64,000 bases of DNA from Macrocystis pyrifera (lineage: Eukaryota; Sar; Phaeophyceae; Laminariales; Laminariaceae), in NCBI GenBank assembly GCA_031763025.1, contig JASSKH010000026.1:2604001-2668000 (forward strand). The letters run 5' to 3'. The translations under genes were made by a program, and so were the position numbers. This document shows positions 10,650 to 22,440 of this stretch, one piece after another. Below the pieces are notes generated by a model that did no database searches, was not told where the DNA came from, and worked only from the letters and a program-made list of their open reading frames with translations. How positions within the stretch are numbered: the first letter of the stretch is position 1; every line of letters starts with the position of its first letter.

Positions 10650-13390
10650 AGGTAATAAGCTCAACGATGATATGGCCCACAAGCAGGCAGCTTTTCTTAT
10701 CCGATGGAGAGCGTCGACACCGAATAGTCGAGAGGGTCGTTTCCACTCTTAACCAACCTGCCCAGCCTCGTACCACGTCTGGCATGGTTGAGTTTTTCAC
10801 CACAACTGTCATGAATGCTGTTGAGAAAGAGGTGCCACCTCCACCACGTCGCCACCACCGAAACGGTTGGTGTGAGACCCCCGAAACGTTGGCCGCTTTC
10901 GAAGTAGCATGGACAGCAAGGGAGGATGCGAGACAGCTCTTGCGTGTCTACCCCCGGGATAGTACAGCGTGGAAGAAGTTGAGATCCGCCTGTGCGAATC
11001 TGCAGGAAGTGATCGCAGCAGGAGTCAATGCGTATTTTGAAGAGTACCTCGCTGAAACCGAGAAATTCCTCGCGAGTTCCGATCAACGAGGGTTCTACAA
11101 GCACCTGAAGAGTACGGTAGGGTTGCAAGGTACGAAAGCGAGGAGTGAACAGTTTATCATGGACGAGGATGGCACGCTGTTGCGGGATCAAGCGCGAATT
11201 CGTGAAAGATGGGCGGGGCACTACCACAAACTATTGAACACGAAATCGCTGAAGCTTGACCCCACGATCATCGACTTAGTGCCACCAGGACCGCTGAAAC
11301 TATCCCTTGGAAATGAACCATCCATTGACGAGATGATGGAAGCAGTGAAGGGTATGTCAAACTGGAAAGCCGTTGGACCAGATGGTCTCCCGGTCGAAGT
11401 ACTGAAACTTGACCACCCCGCTTTCGTGCAGTATTTTCACAGTATCCTTGTTAACGTTTGGGTAACGGGAGAAGTCCCCCAGCAATGGAAAGATGCGATC
11501 ATAAAAACCCTTCACAAAAAGAAGGATAGAACTGATTGCAACAACTACAGAGGGATTTCGCTTGTTGCTCACGCAGGCAAGGTGTTGCTGAAAATCGTTG
11601 CGTCCCGTCTAAGCAGCTACTGCGAGACCGAGCATATACTCCCTGAAGAACAGTGCGGCTTCCGCCCCGCACGGTCAACAGTCGATATGCTGTTTGTCGT
11701 GCGCCGGCTGCAGGAGCTCGGACGGCAGAAGAAAATCCCCTGTACATGTGCTTCATCGACCTGCAGAAAGCGTACGACTCTGTCGACCGAGAAATGTTGT
11801 GGGAGGGTACTCACACGCCTTGGTGTACCAACCAAGATGCTCACAATCATTCGCAATTTTCCCGAAGGCATGCGGGCTCGCGTGCGTGCGGATGACGGTG
11901 AACACTCGGACTGGTTCAATGTAACCCAGGGGCTGCTGCAAGGCTGCGTACTATCGCCGTTACTGTTCAACGTGTTCTTCGCCGCTGCGATACACATCGT
12001 GCTGGTACGCCTCAGCAAAGACGAATGCATCGTAGGGGATTTGGTTCATCTCGAAGAGGACAGGGTTGTCGGAAAAGAGGAACCGTTGGCATGCGTGCAA
12101 AGGGCTGTGTGGGGCATGTTGTATGCAGACGACGCGAGAATAGTCTCGAAGTCGGCGGAAGGCCTTGCAAGAATGATGACAGTCATCGTGACTGTCTTCG
12201 AAGCAGCAGGTCTCACGGTATCCGAGAAGAAGACAGAGACGATGCTCCTACGAACACCGGATCAGACGTATACCACCTCACCGCTCGCGATCGAAGCTTC
12301 AGGCCAAAAGTATAAACAGACGACCCAGTTTTTATACCTAGGAGGCATTATCCACGAGAATGCTGACCTCTCCTTCGAAATCGAGCGACGAACCCGTCTG
12401 ATGCGGGCATGCCTCAAACGGTATGGTCCGGAACTGTACGATAGGACGAACGCACCGGTTAGTCTGAAAGTCCGGATGCTGAAGGCCGAGGTGATTGAGA
12501 CCTTGCTGTACGGTTGCGTGACGTGGACCCTCAATGCGGACCACTTCGCCAAGCTTCGATCAGCCCACCACGAAGTCCTTCTGCGAGTCATTGGCTTCCA
12601 GCGCCGACTACGCACCGACCACACCACCCTCTCGTACGCGAAGGCGCTCAGGATAACACGATGCGAAAGTATCGAAACGACCATCCGTAAACGGCGACTC
12701 TTCTTTGCGGGCGCTCTGCTGCGGCAACACGAGGGGCGATTGCCCAGTCGGTTGATGTTCGGGACGATCGCTGGTGGGGGGAGCCCGAAACCAGGCGGGC
12801 AGCCCAAGACTTGGCCTAGGGCCATTGCTGAGGACCTTAGAGTGTTCAAAGCCACCGAGGGATCAACGGAAGACTCCCCCTTAGTCTTTGGAGTTGGGAC
12901 CGCACTATGGCCCACTGCAGCAAAACAGACGGGAAAGTGGTACCGGGGAATCCTCGAAGCAGCTGAACAGTTTGAACAGTTCATGGGCAGGTGGCACGAG
13001 GCTGAGGCAAAGCTGAGTAGACAGCGCCGTGCATTCGCTGCGGGTAGTGTTAGAGGGAATGGGGGGAGGGGTAACAGCAAGAGAGGTAGAAGGAACACCG
13101 TACAAGTGTATGGGGGAAGGGGGGGGAACAGGAGGAGTAGAAGGGAAACCGCGGTAGAAGAGAGTAGCAGAGAGACCGCAGATAGGGTAGCAAGGTACCA
13201 GGCCGACTAATACGTTGGACTTTTCTTTGCTACTCGTACCGCCAACTGCTGCGGCCGTTCGGTATTGTTGTTGTTGTTTTCTTCACATTAAACAGTTCTT
13301 TCTACGCGCCGACATCCAGCACAACCAGTGTCCATGCCGATTCTTCAAACCTAGAGAGATACATTTTGAAAGTGGCTCTCCGTTTCGTAG
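10650..13390 (+). mobile_element. Non-LTR retrotransposon (LINE), 5'-truncated, long RT ORF
   Basis: The open frame 10667-13210 (847 codons) is a reverse transcriptase. It has [11 protein letters not shown], a [12 protein letters not shown] segment, [11 protein letters not shown] near residue 330, [10 protein letters not shown] near 425 and the catalytic LYADD near 484. The C-terminal region has a [12 protein letters not shown] motif and a basic, Gly/Arg-rich tail. Motif A ([14 protein letters not shown]) lies in the neighbouring frame between about 11735 and 11805, so two compensating frameshifts keep the frame open but make the product defective. No endonuclease domain precedes the RT, so the copy is 5'-truncated behind a SINE. 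A second, shorter copy lies at 53.8-54.6 kb. Confidence 0.88.
13265..13385 (+). repeat. CATTAAACCG repeat (109-bp family), partial copy
   Basis: It starts TTCTTCACATTAAACAG and continues CATCCAGCACAACCAGTGTC and CTAGAGAGATAC. The family is found a dozen times in the window, both dispersed and in tandem. It lies just behind the LINE 3' end. Confidence 0.65.
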
Positions 13391-14130
13391 CCCGGTACGC
13401 GCCTTGGTTTCCGTTGGCTGGGTGCAGCCGTCCCAGTCAACGCCGACATTCCCATCCTTCCTGTCGTGCATGCATACCCACGCTGTGGCCAGCCTCTCCA
13501 CTCCCCCGACTGCCCGTGTAGCGCTCTCTGCTGTGGTGATGTACCCGTCCCGCCAGAGGGATGAACTCCTTGGCGTCGGGGTTAAGAAGAAAAAACATCA
13601 CCACCACCCCACGCGGTCCTTCAAGCGACCAGGCCACCAGCCGGACCGCGCAAGGTACCCTCTCTACTCAGCCAGAAGCTCGATGTTCGTGTGACTGTCG
13701 CTAGACCGTTGCAGATCCTTGCGGACTTCCTCGGCCCACCCCAAGGACGGGGCAGGCCGAAGACAACGTGTATTGGCTTGGTGCTTTGATTTTTTTTCCA
13801 TGAATTAACTTTTTCCTATGTTTTCCCCTTTTTATCCTCATGAAAGAAGTACTACATAGTGGGTGGGTGACGAGCGTATTTTGGCCCACTCATTATTTCT
13901 CTTTTTACTTGGTTAAGTGTACACCGGGATGCATATTATAGTTCCCTTTTTCCTTCTCGTTTCTTCCCCCTTACACGTCCCTTTTGGCTCATGCTCGGGG
14001 TAAGTATTATGTGTGTGAGCTTTGGCTTCCCATTTTATTTATTTATTTGGGATTCTTCCAGTTTTCTTTTTCTTTTTCGGTTTGTTTTCTTTTTTGCTTC
14101 TCTTTCTTTATGGTGTATTTTGGTTGCTGG
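13390..14130. other. Intergenic, no gene recognised
   Basis: The interval between two CATTAAACCG repeats has a GC-moderate part (13390-13780) with a GRGRPKTT-like peptide in one frame. That might be a worn LINE tail, but the support is too thin to call. It is followed by T/C-rich DNA. Confidence 0.35.
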
Positions 14131-14139
14131 CGTATGTAT

Positions 14140-14330
14140 GTATGTTGTGTCGGCCGCACCTAGTGCGAAGGCATGGTATTGCGTAGGCTATTAATGCATT
14201 ACGGTGTGTTATCTCTGTGTCGTAGTCTGTGACCACAGAGCTCGTATCTTTCTAGGGTGAAGAATCAGCACGGACACTGGGCTTGCTGGATGTCGACGAA
14301 TAGAAGAACGGTTTAATGTGAAGAACACAC
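14140..14330 (-). repeat. CATTAAACCG repeat, diverged subfamily copy
   Basis: The order is inverted relative to 13265. It includes the hairpin-forming CTCTGTG...CACAGAG segment and a GCGGCCGACAC end. The copy at 62.8 kb shares the same subfamily words (GCGAAGGCATGGTATTGCGTA), which links the surroundings of the two U6 loci. Confidence 0.65.
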
Positions 14331-14700
14331 ACAAGCAGTCGATGGTCGCCGCTTGCGTGTACATGCAGCAATAAGTGCGAATAATATTACTCTGTGTGAA
14401 TGATACGTGGTCCAGGGCGGGGCGGGGCGGTGTGATTGGTGTGTGATCACTACTACTACTATTATACTACTAATTGTGTGACTTGTGATCCTTCTCAAGT
14501 TCGTTGCACAAACAGCTTGCTTGTGCCCCTGCGCAGATCAGACTATACTACGGATATTAATTCGTACCAGGTACAAAGTACGTTAGTGGCCCAGTGCGGG
14601 ACGGTGTGATTCGGTGAGAGTAGGTGAGAGAGGGGGTCGGGTCTCCCCACACTCTCCATACAGCGATCCTCCCACTGCCGCCGTACAAAAATGAAAAAAA

Positions 14701-14749
14701 GTTTCGATACACCTCTCGATTTATGCGTGTCATCCTTACTCCAGGGGCC

Positions 14750-14780
<31 letters not shown>

Positions 14781-14805
14781 TACGGATGATGACTTTCGTC
14801 ATTCC
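14701..14805 (-). ncRNA. U6: U6 spliceosomal snRNA
   Basis: U6 forms the catalytic core of the spliceosome. Read on the minus strand, this 105-nt gene starts GGAATGACGAAAGTCATC (5' stem-loop) and contains AATTGGAACGATACAGAGA, with the ACAGAGA box that contacts the 5' splice site. It then has GATTAGC with the invariant AGC triad, the internal stem-loop (ATGGCCCC...GATGAC) and ACACGCA. It ends before a run of seven T (14694-14700), a Pol III terminator. The sequence appears identical to the copy at 63777. No strong TATA box is evident upstream, so whether this copy is expressed is open. Confidence 0.95.
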
Positions 14806-14809
14806 AGTT

Positions 14810-15790
14810 GCATTGTATTAAGTTATCTATCTAAAGATCAAAATAACGGACGACGAGGGCAGAAAGGGCTGAAGTCTTGTCGCGATACATAAAAAAGAAG
14901 AATGCAAAAGGCACACACACGCGAACCGCAGCGGAGGGGGGAGGAGAGAGCTTGTACAATGTCATGTGACCCCGGATCTGAGTTACGCGACTATCAAAAT
15001 GAGGAGACAGAAAAGAAGAGAGCGAAGATACTTAATAATTATACATGGGAATAAGAGAGGGAGTGAGTGTGTGCCCGCTGTGACGCATGTGATGACCATA
15101 CTAACAAATAAGGTCTACCAGACAGAGTGCCAGCACGTGTTGTATACCTGTGGTGCAATAATTAATACCAGGTATGGCAGTTTGCTGTGCCGCCGTGAGA
15201 GCATGTATGCCGAGTATAGTGCGTAATCTGCTGTGCTGCTGTAACAATGTTGTTGTTGTCGTCTCTGTGTTTTTATAAAAAAAACTGCTGCAGTACGTCG
15301 GTATAATTCACACACACACACAGCTGGCTGCCGCTTCGTACACACCGATATTATATAACAGGCGTATATACAGGCAGTGAAGCTCGTACGAGTACATGTA
15401 CCAGTATGTATCTATCTGGCGCGTACTAAAAATAACATGGCAAGGCTCACTTTTTGGGGAACACGTACTTACTACGAAAATTGCCCTACACCACTCAATA
15501 AATCCTATCAATTTGTGGTATCAAGTACGTATACGCGTGCGTACCTACCTGGTATTGTTATAGTACTACAGTAACTGTGAGCCTACATTTCGATCACCGC
15601 TTTGTTCAGATGGTGGTGTACAGGAAGACTCTATCTACCACGACCACCACACTCACACCGCGAACCATGCGGTTGTTTCGAGGCATACAGTAGTAGTAGT
15701 GGTAGTATTTACGTATTACAGCCCAGGGGTTGAGCAGAGTCGAGTTGGTGGTGTGTGAGGAAGAACTACAAAAGCAAAAAAAAAAAAAGT
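14810..15790. other. Intergenic, no gene recognised
   Basis: AT-moderate DNA with three TACCAGGTA/TACCTGGTA motifs (near 15165 and 15547, plus 14565 just outside) and no open frame of note. Confidence 0.4.
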
Positions 15791-15829
15791 CAATCAAGTT
15801 ATACGCCAGCGCTTGCCGGTCGGGTAACG

Positions 15830-15965
15830 TTCGAAAATTTGCAAATTTTTGGCCATGTCAAAAATTAGGCAAAATTCAAAGTTGAAACCAGACTTTTTTT
15901 TTTTGTCAAATCAGGCAAAATTCAAAGGTCAAACTGGGCAAAATTCAAAGTTGATTGCCAAATAT
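15830..15965. repeat. Short tandem repeat with AGGCAAAATTCAAAGTTGA unit
   Basis: Three imperfect units of GTCAAA...GGCAAAATTCAAAG follow one another, the first two separated by a T run. Confidence 0.5.
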
Positions 15966-16078
15966 TAATACGTACCAGTGGTAAGTGTTTATTGTTGGAG
16001 GGCCCCTACTTATACTACCGCAATCATGTATCAAGATAATCAAGTAAATGTACGGACGTGGAAGGGACCTTGGACAAC

Positions 16079-16907
16079 CGTTAAGATCATGCGGGCGGAA
16101 TAAACACTTTGTATCCCTGCTCAGTTTTGCTCGTCGGTACTCACGTGTCTTGGTTGCTTAGAGAGATAGAAGAAGAGCAGCTTTATTCCTTTCGTGCACA
16201 CGGAGACTGAGACCAAGCTAGTACGTGCCCCTCTGGAAAACCCCTGGTTTTTTTCCACCTACGAAGATTCGCCTTCCAAGTATTACAAATTCGATCCCAG
16301 TGCCTGAACCCACGTTATTACCGGGCTTTCAACCTCATTCAAGGCAGTATCATAACACTAGCCCACTCTGATGAGCCGTATAATATGCAGAATTATGGGA
16401 AATTCCTGGAAACTCCGATTCCATGAACTAGAACATGAGTCGAAGATGCGGATCCTCAAAACCCACTCCCACACCTCGGAATGGCAAGGCAACGATGGCA
16501 CAGCCATGAAGGCCTTAGTTCTACTGATTGGATCTCCCATTGGAAGTACCCCCTCAAGAATCCCTTCGCGCGCGCCTTCGCGCCTGACAGTGTCCTGCCG
16601 ACGACGCCACTTGTTAAAATCATACGGGTGGGACACTTTATATACCTGGACAGGTTTGCCCACTAAGTCGGTGTTCGTTGTATCAGGGATGATATTACTC
16701 TCGCGTCTTGGTTGCTTAGAGATAGAAGAAGAGCAGCTTTAGTCCTTTCGTGCACGCGTAGACTGAGACCAAGCTCGTGCCCCTCTCTCTGGAAAACCCC
16801 TGGTTTTCCACCTAAGATACGCCTTCCAAGTATTACAAATACGATCCCAGTGCCTGAACCCAGGCAATTACCGGGCTTTCAACCTCATTCAAGGCAGTAT
16901 CATAACA
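16079..16907 (-). mobile_element. TRIM-like LTR fossil, both LTRs present
   Basis: Direct terminal repeats of about 280-295 bp (16079-16357 and 16612-16907) enclose a 254-bp non-coding middle. Flanking CAAC on both sides is a 4-bp target duplication. On the minus strand the 5' LTR is followed two bases later by TGGCGTCGTCGGCAGGAC, a primer-binding site complementary to a tRNA 3' end, and the 3' LTR is preceded by purine-rich AGTGGGCTAG. The element is a non-autonomous miniature with no gag or pol, and the LTRs are visibly diverged, so it is old. Confidence 0.8.
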
Positions 16908-16909
16908 CA

Positions 16910-18180
16910 ACGCGGGGCTTGCGGGACAGGGCGAAGGGCCCCATGCCCCATGAGACAGAGAGACGGCAATGCCTATATATGCATGCCTATTTCATTCATC
17001 GGTTGGTTGTTGCTGCTTGCTTATCACCCCTTTCATTCGAGAAAATGGTTGATACACACTGGTGCTTGCTGTTTACGGCGGGACGAATGTATATAACCTT
17101 AAGGCCACGTTGGTACCCAAGCGTCCTGGTCCCCGGGTCTCCGGGCACTCTTCTAGTAATCTCGAGATGTTTCATCGGAACATGAAAAAAAACATCGCTA
17201 TTTTAACGCGCTGCGTTCAGAACTTTGGCTGGTTCGTGCTTGCCGGAGAGCGCCAATGACTTGAAAAGAGGTCCATCACAGCAGCTTCTGTTTCTCTCGA
17301 GATTGATTTCGCGCAGGTTCTCGACAGAGGCCTACACCTCGACCTAGAGTTGCTGCAGCGGTCGAAATTGGTCGAAATTTGGGGTGCATAAAATGAGACA
17401 AAAAGCTACCCCAACCGAATGTTTGCACTTCACTTGCGGACAGCTACAGCTCCTCACGGGAAACCACAGCCCGCGAAATTGATGAATGCTCCTGATGGTG
17501 TGTGTGAGGGTGTCGGGTGCGCCAGACGGCAGTCGTAGGCAACCAGAAACGACTCAGGAGGTGTTTTCGTGTACTCGAAGTTGCGAGCGAGCTACAACAA
17601 AAGCTCGCAAAAACTCTGAAATGTTTCATTTCACGCAAGGAAGCATAGCACAATGGCTACATTACTGATGAAGCAACGGCCTCCACCACAACATTGCTGT
17701 TCTCCAGGCGGATGATACATCTCTTCAGTAGTCATCGTCGAAAACGCTGCGGGAGAAAAACTACGTTCCCATGGTGGGTAGTAAGTTATTGGACCCCAAA
17801 AAGTGCAAGAATGGGCCCAAAAGCTCAGGATGTTTGTATATTTGCGTCAACTACTGTATTCTACAACAAACTACGAAATATGGATCTTGGGTGCAAATGC
17901 CTAACTCTAATTCCAAGTCGTACGCATATGCTGCCGAAACGCCTGCGCGCGCTTACTTGACGGCGCATTCCTGAGGGTGCTGCGTTCCCTTAACCCCGTT
18001 CCTAAACCTAAGCCAATCAGAGCAACCCTTACCCACCCTGACCCTTATGATAAGCCAATCAGATCAAATATAGAAGAAGGTGGTGAAAGCTCTACTGGTT
18101 GCTGTAGTAGAACCCAGGTATCGAGGTAAGGGAGTGGAATGCAGGTAATATTGGAGCTGGCTAGGAAGTGCAAAGGTCTT
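16910..18180. other. Intergenic, no gene recognised
   Basis: No family copy or convincing exon was seen. The last 200 bp contain CCTTATGATAAGCCAATCAG-type words shared with the LTR-fossil cluster that follows. Confidence 0.35.
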
Positions 18181-18181
18181 A

Positions 18182-18286
18182 TTACGGGGGTCCATAGTTA
18201 ATAGGACCTATGACATATATAAAAACCTATATATTTACCTATTTTTACTAACAATATTTGGTCCCGTTAACTATGGACCCCTGTAA
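18182..18286. mobile_element. MITE-TA copy
   Basis: A full-length 105-bp copy with TA on each side. It abuts LTR-related sequence on the right. Confidence 0.8.
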
Positions 18287-18960
18287 TAGTCCGTTGGGCT
18301 ATCGGTAAAAGTTTAACCAATCGCCTACCCAATCTGAACCTTATGACAGAAGGCAGTTCCTCTTGTTCAGGAGACTTCTTCTTGTGTTGTCGTATTGTTA
18401 GTCCTCTTCTTCATGATGAGAGATAGAAGGGAGCTGTTAAGAGAGTGATTCGATAGGGGCTTGATTTAAGGCATCAAGCCCTTCTATTAACCCGCTCGAC
18501 GGGTGAAGACACTTACTTGTCCGAGAAGCTTTCCTCGGGCGCTTGTCTACTCTTCAGACTTCTCCTACCGGCTATATCCTAACCATTGGACTGCACAGGA
18601 AACTTCAGAGCCCCGGGAATATTCTTAGGGTATTCAGGGCTTTTATACTACGGGCCTATCTCATAACGACTTCTATAACCCGAAACTATATCATATCACA
18701 TTAGCCCACCCTGAACAGTCGTATATGCAGACCACACGACGGTCAATGGATGATACCGGAAACAGCCGAAAAATACCGGAAAAGGAGGTCGAAGATGCGG
18801 CTATTCGAAACAACGGAATGAGGCTGTAGATTTCCCCACACCTCGCAGTGGGGCCTATGCGTCACGGAGCTTTGCGCAAGGTATTGAGTGCCTGGATATA
18901 GGCTGGTAACCGGATGACAACAGGCAGGGGCACTATGGGGCTGGCCCGACTACTGTAATG
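18287..18960 (-). mobile_element. LTR fossil (TRIM-like family), partial
   Basis: LTR-like DNA beginning GTCCGTTGGGCTATCGGTAA ends near 18697 and is followed by the family's internal edge AGCCCACCCTGAACAG and GTCGAAGATGCGGC. Only one LTR and part of the interior remain, so it is broken and old. Confidence 0.5.
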
Positions 18961-19233
18961 CAGGTCGAGTTACGTAGACGCGTAAAGTTGCTCAAGGAGT
19001 TTGATGTCCTATCTTGATGGTTCCCACGTTGCTGACTCTCAGAGGGTTCTGAGAGCAGGGGGGTTGTATAAATTACCAAGGTATTTGTTTGGCGCGGCAT
19101 TTACTCAAAACCACGCCTCCTCGACAATAGAGGGGAAACGGGGTTACCATGAAGAATACCATGAGACCAAGGTATTGTGTGCTACACTACATCATAATTG
19201 TATTCGTGCTTCGGACGTTGCAGGTGCGTTTGT

Positions 19234-19500
19234 GTTATGGTACCTCCTTTCCCCTGTTGCGGCGTTATGATGTGTAGCAATCGTCCCCTCATCATACCTG
19301 GCAGGCGTTATCGCCTACCTTTCTGATGGGCGCCTCGCCCCTTCGTTCAGAAGACATCTGGCGAAGCAAGCAGCAACTAATACAACAGTTTATAACTTCT
19401 AACATCGGCATGCACCTTGTACGAGTGACCAGAGAGGAGCCAAAAGCACCACCCGCTAGCAGTAGTTGGTCCCTGCGCCCATACTGCCTTACAGTTAACA
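19234..19500 (+). mobile_element. LTR fossil, solo-like (TRIM-like family)
   Basis: A TGTTATGG...AACA unit shares its body, in the inverse orientation, with the LTRs at 57.2 and 58.2 kb (for example GCAGGCGTTATCGCC and CGCCTCGCCCCTTCGTTCAG). No partner LTR is clear nearby. Confidence 0.6.
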
Positions 19501-19597
19501 TTTGGCAATATAGACAGGAGTAGTGCACAACAAACGCATGAAAACCGGGTATTCATATGCAGAAGAACAGGAGTTCACCTTTATATGCCTTTTTCTC

Positions 19598-19800
19598 GCC
19601 GCGGAAAGCGTGAGAGCGTGAGGCAGCAAATTCCGACTAAGAATCAACGATCAGTGGGAGAATGCTGAACCTCAACCCTCTGCGCGATAAAAATGAAGAC
19701 GAGTATGATACCGGGCGGGAGAAGGGAAGACCTGTGACCACACCTTGTCCAGAGAGTCGGAAAGTAAAACTAGTGGTTAAAAAAATGAGAAGAAAAAATA
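19598..19800 (+). mobile_element. tRNA-derived SINE, decayed, head missing
   Basis: The body words GCGGAAAGCGTGAGAGCGTG, GGGAGAATGCTGAACC and ACCTTGTCCAGAGAG, then an A-rich end, match the SINE family. The tRNA-like head is absent. Confidence 0.6.
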
Positions 19801-19949
19801 AGAGGAAATACTGCATAAAAATCCTCCCTCCGTATGTGCGTCCTAGATTCTGTATGTGCTGTATGTGCGTACCTGATTTGATTCCAGTGCCACCTCTCTC
19901 TGGTGACAGAGAACAAACCTATTAATAGTTACATAAGGCTTAATTTGGG

Positions 19950-20040
19950 CAGGCGATCGCTTGACATTTTTTTTACCAGTAGCCCAACGGACTAAGACCT
20001 TAACAACTGGCGTCGTCGGCAAGACGGAGCCTGTGATCCC
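19950..20040 (+). mobile_element. LTR 3' edge with primer-binding site
   Basis: An LTR end reading AGTAGCCCAACGGACTAAG...CTTAACA is followed two bases later by TGGCGTCGTCGGCAAGAC, the same primer-binding site as in the other fossils but on the plus strand. The opposite end was not found. Confidence 0.55.
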
Positions 20041-20256
20041 CCGGATTACAAGGTCCGGGGTATAAATTTTATATTGTAGAAGGGTTCCGCTTCGCGGGGG
20101 GTAGATTGCCGCCCGCTACGCTCGCTGAAGCGGATGAAGTAGGCACATCATCTGGCGCAATACGTGGTATTGAATGTAATGTTCTTATTATTGAGAACGG
20201 AAATCAAGGAAAAATACTCGCAGATTGTTGATGGCACCAAATAGCGGATTTCCTTT

Positions 20257-20539
20257 TTGAGGCTCTCCCCCCACGATCATCCAGGACCCTCCTCCACCAC
20301 CACCTCCAGAACTCGCTCCTCCAGAGCCTGGGGCACCTCCACCCGGCCTGGATCGCTTTGCCGGGGACGACCGGTATATCGAGGACATGCTACTACTCGT
20401 TGCTCCGAGCTTTGGCGTGCTATGTGCTATGCGGGTTGCAAGCCACACCAAGTTAAACGAAGCTGTGAAAAAGAAGCGAAAGAGAGCCTGCCAAACCGCT
20501 GAAAAAGCAAAATCGACTATTACGGGGGTCCATAGTTAA
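20257..20539 (+). CDS. Possible exon or ORF: proline-rich protein with basic tail
   Basis: After a good 3' splice-site-like sequence (TTTCCTTTTTGAG) a frame runs open from about 20257. It has PPTIIQDPPPPPPPELAPP, then DRFAGDDRYIEDMLLLVAPSF, then a basic VKKKRKR stretch resembling a nuclear localisation signal. It is cut off by a stop inside a MITE that starts at 20520, so the last codons come from the MITE. I do not recognise the protein. It could be a host exon, or interior sequence of an LTR element, since a primer-binding site lies 260 bp upstream. Confidence 0.3.
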
Positions 20540-20624
20540 TAAGACCTATGGTGCGCACAAAAACCTATATATTTTCCTATTTTTACTAAAAATATTTGGT
20601 CCTATTTACCATGGCCCCCCGCAA
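20520..20624. mobile_element. MITE-TA copy
   Basis: A full-length copy with TA on both sides. It interrupts the proline-rich frame that precedes it. Confidence 0.8.
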
Positions 20625-20629
20625 TACCT

Positions 20630-21990
20630 GGTATTTATTTTTCCGAGAAAAGAAGCGTGGCACGATAAGCTAAGCAAGCACGCAAATAAAAACCAAAGAA
20701 TGCAAAGAAAGCAAAGACCGTACGTAGAAGCGATGATTATTCGTCGTAGACTCTCGGAGAGCGAAGCAGGCCCTTGCGAACAAGTGAGAGAAAGATAAAA
20801 GACAAACTTTAAACGCAAGCAAGTTTAAACATATTATTAATAGTATTATTGTTCAGTTTGACATCCTACAGGAAGAATGCTTAGCATGAGCATGAGCTTC
20901 AGCGTTCATCACCCATACAAACATTAGGAAAAATAAAAAAACAAATCAAGGGATAAGGTGAATGAAGGCGTGATGAAGGTTGAAGCTCATGCTGCACATC
21001 TCAGGTGGTAATTTTTAGCGTGTATGTCAGCCCGTAGCTAGCCGATGCGCACGCTTACAGTAGACTCGCTTGCCGATGTCCGATCAAGACGGTCTGCAAA
21101 GTTACATTGAGAGGCTATACTAACGCTAATCACGGTTAATTAAGTGGACATGTATTCTGAGTAGAGTGTCCGTAGAAGAGAATAAGGTGATGTTGCTGGT
21201 GATCACAGAGGCCAGTGTTGTGATTGATTGTTCGGCTCAACGAAGAGCTGATGAGGAGCAAGTTGGGAGTGAGCTCGTAAAGACGGTGCACGTGTGCACT
21301 TCCAGCTTAACACAAAAGGTGGTACACTTGTTCCTTATGATCTGATACCACCCCAAGCCTACGTTCCCAGATTATTTTACTGGAAATCCGGTCGGATACC
21401 AAACACAACAATATTAAGAATACTACATATACCTGGTACCAGGTATCAATTTACGTGCTGGAGTTCCGAGCCTTGAAATACTATATTGCCACAGACAGCA
21501 CAGTGCTTACCTACTGCGAGCAATAGAACTCGTTTATAGGCACGCGACAAAACTATTTGTGGTCAAAGCAACGGTGCAACGCACCCAGCAGAAACGCGAA
21601 CACGCAGAAGACGTGCGGCCGCGCGCGAGCGCACCGAACACCTATCATCTAGTCAGCAATGCACGCAGCTCTTTCGCGGGTATTTGACAAAAGGCTATCA
21701 GAGGCGTTCTACGGTATCGTAGAGGTATCGCATTATGGGGGGGGGGGGGGGGGGGGGGGGGGTTCTGAGCCACCACCACGGCGTCCTGCCCTTAACGGGC
21801 GCCGGTTAAAGGGTGAGAGCATGTAACTCGTGCTCTACATTGTTGGGCATGATGCGTACGTACACCTACTCATGTGTGTGTAACATCCGCCGTATTCATA
21901 CATTTGTCCCTGTTGAATTCCGCACTATGCCCTGGGGGGACACAGGAACCCAAGAAAAATTAGGGCGGAGCTCTATCGTAGAACGCCTCG
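20630..21990. other. Intergenic, no gene recognised
   Basis: It holds a double TACCTGGTACCAGGTA palindrome near 21431, a G run of about 26 nt at 21737-21762, and fragments reading GGCGTTCTACG...ATCGTAGA that recur near 29.3 and 29.55 kb. There is no convincing exon. Confidence 0.4.
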
Positions 21991-22019
21991 GGGGGTTTGC
22001 ACGTCGTAGGGAGAAGGGG

Positions 22020-22440
22020 CGGGGGAGGGGGGACATGTGAGCCTCAGAAAAAAAGCAGGGTGAACCTCTGTCGCAGAACGCATCATCACACCTTGCGAGA
22101 TCCTCCCCAAGAGTATTCGCGAAACGCGCCGAAAGGTACTCTTGACCCTACACTATTGCGAGGAACACGACACCTAAGATACCACACCCCCCTCGCGGAC
22201 GATTTTCCGAAACTAACTAACACTGGGTTTTTTTCTCTCGGCAACGACTGGGAGAGGGCGTACGGAGTACGACATCTGCATGCAAAACCTGTTCGACGAA
22301 ATCTTGCCAAAAGCCACCATTTATTTTCGTTGTGTGCGCCCCCTCAAGGCGGCACGTTTTGGAGGAAACCGGGTCTGAAATTCGTCGCAGGGGGTGTGTT
22401 ATCTCATCACCCGGTGTGATAGTGCGGTGCGGTAATAATC
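22020..22440 (+). repeat. Two-copy repeat ending GTGTGATAGTGC
   Basis: The segment GTTGTGTGCGCCCC...GGGGGTGTGTTATCTCATCACCC has a diverged counterpart at 28080-28250. The longest frame here (140 codons) has no recognisable domain. Confidence 0.4.

Noticed and set aside
13390-13780. Decayed LINE tail with GRGRPKTT
   Set aside because: The peptide motif appears in one frame only and nothing around it supports an RT ORF.
16366-16410. Hammerhead-like CTGATGAG in the LTR fossil (retrozyme idea)
   Set aside because: Retrozymes share small size and 4-bp duplications, but the related copies do not keep the ribozyme core and no complete helix set with the GAAA core is present.
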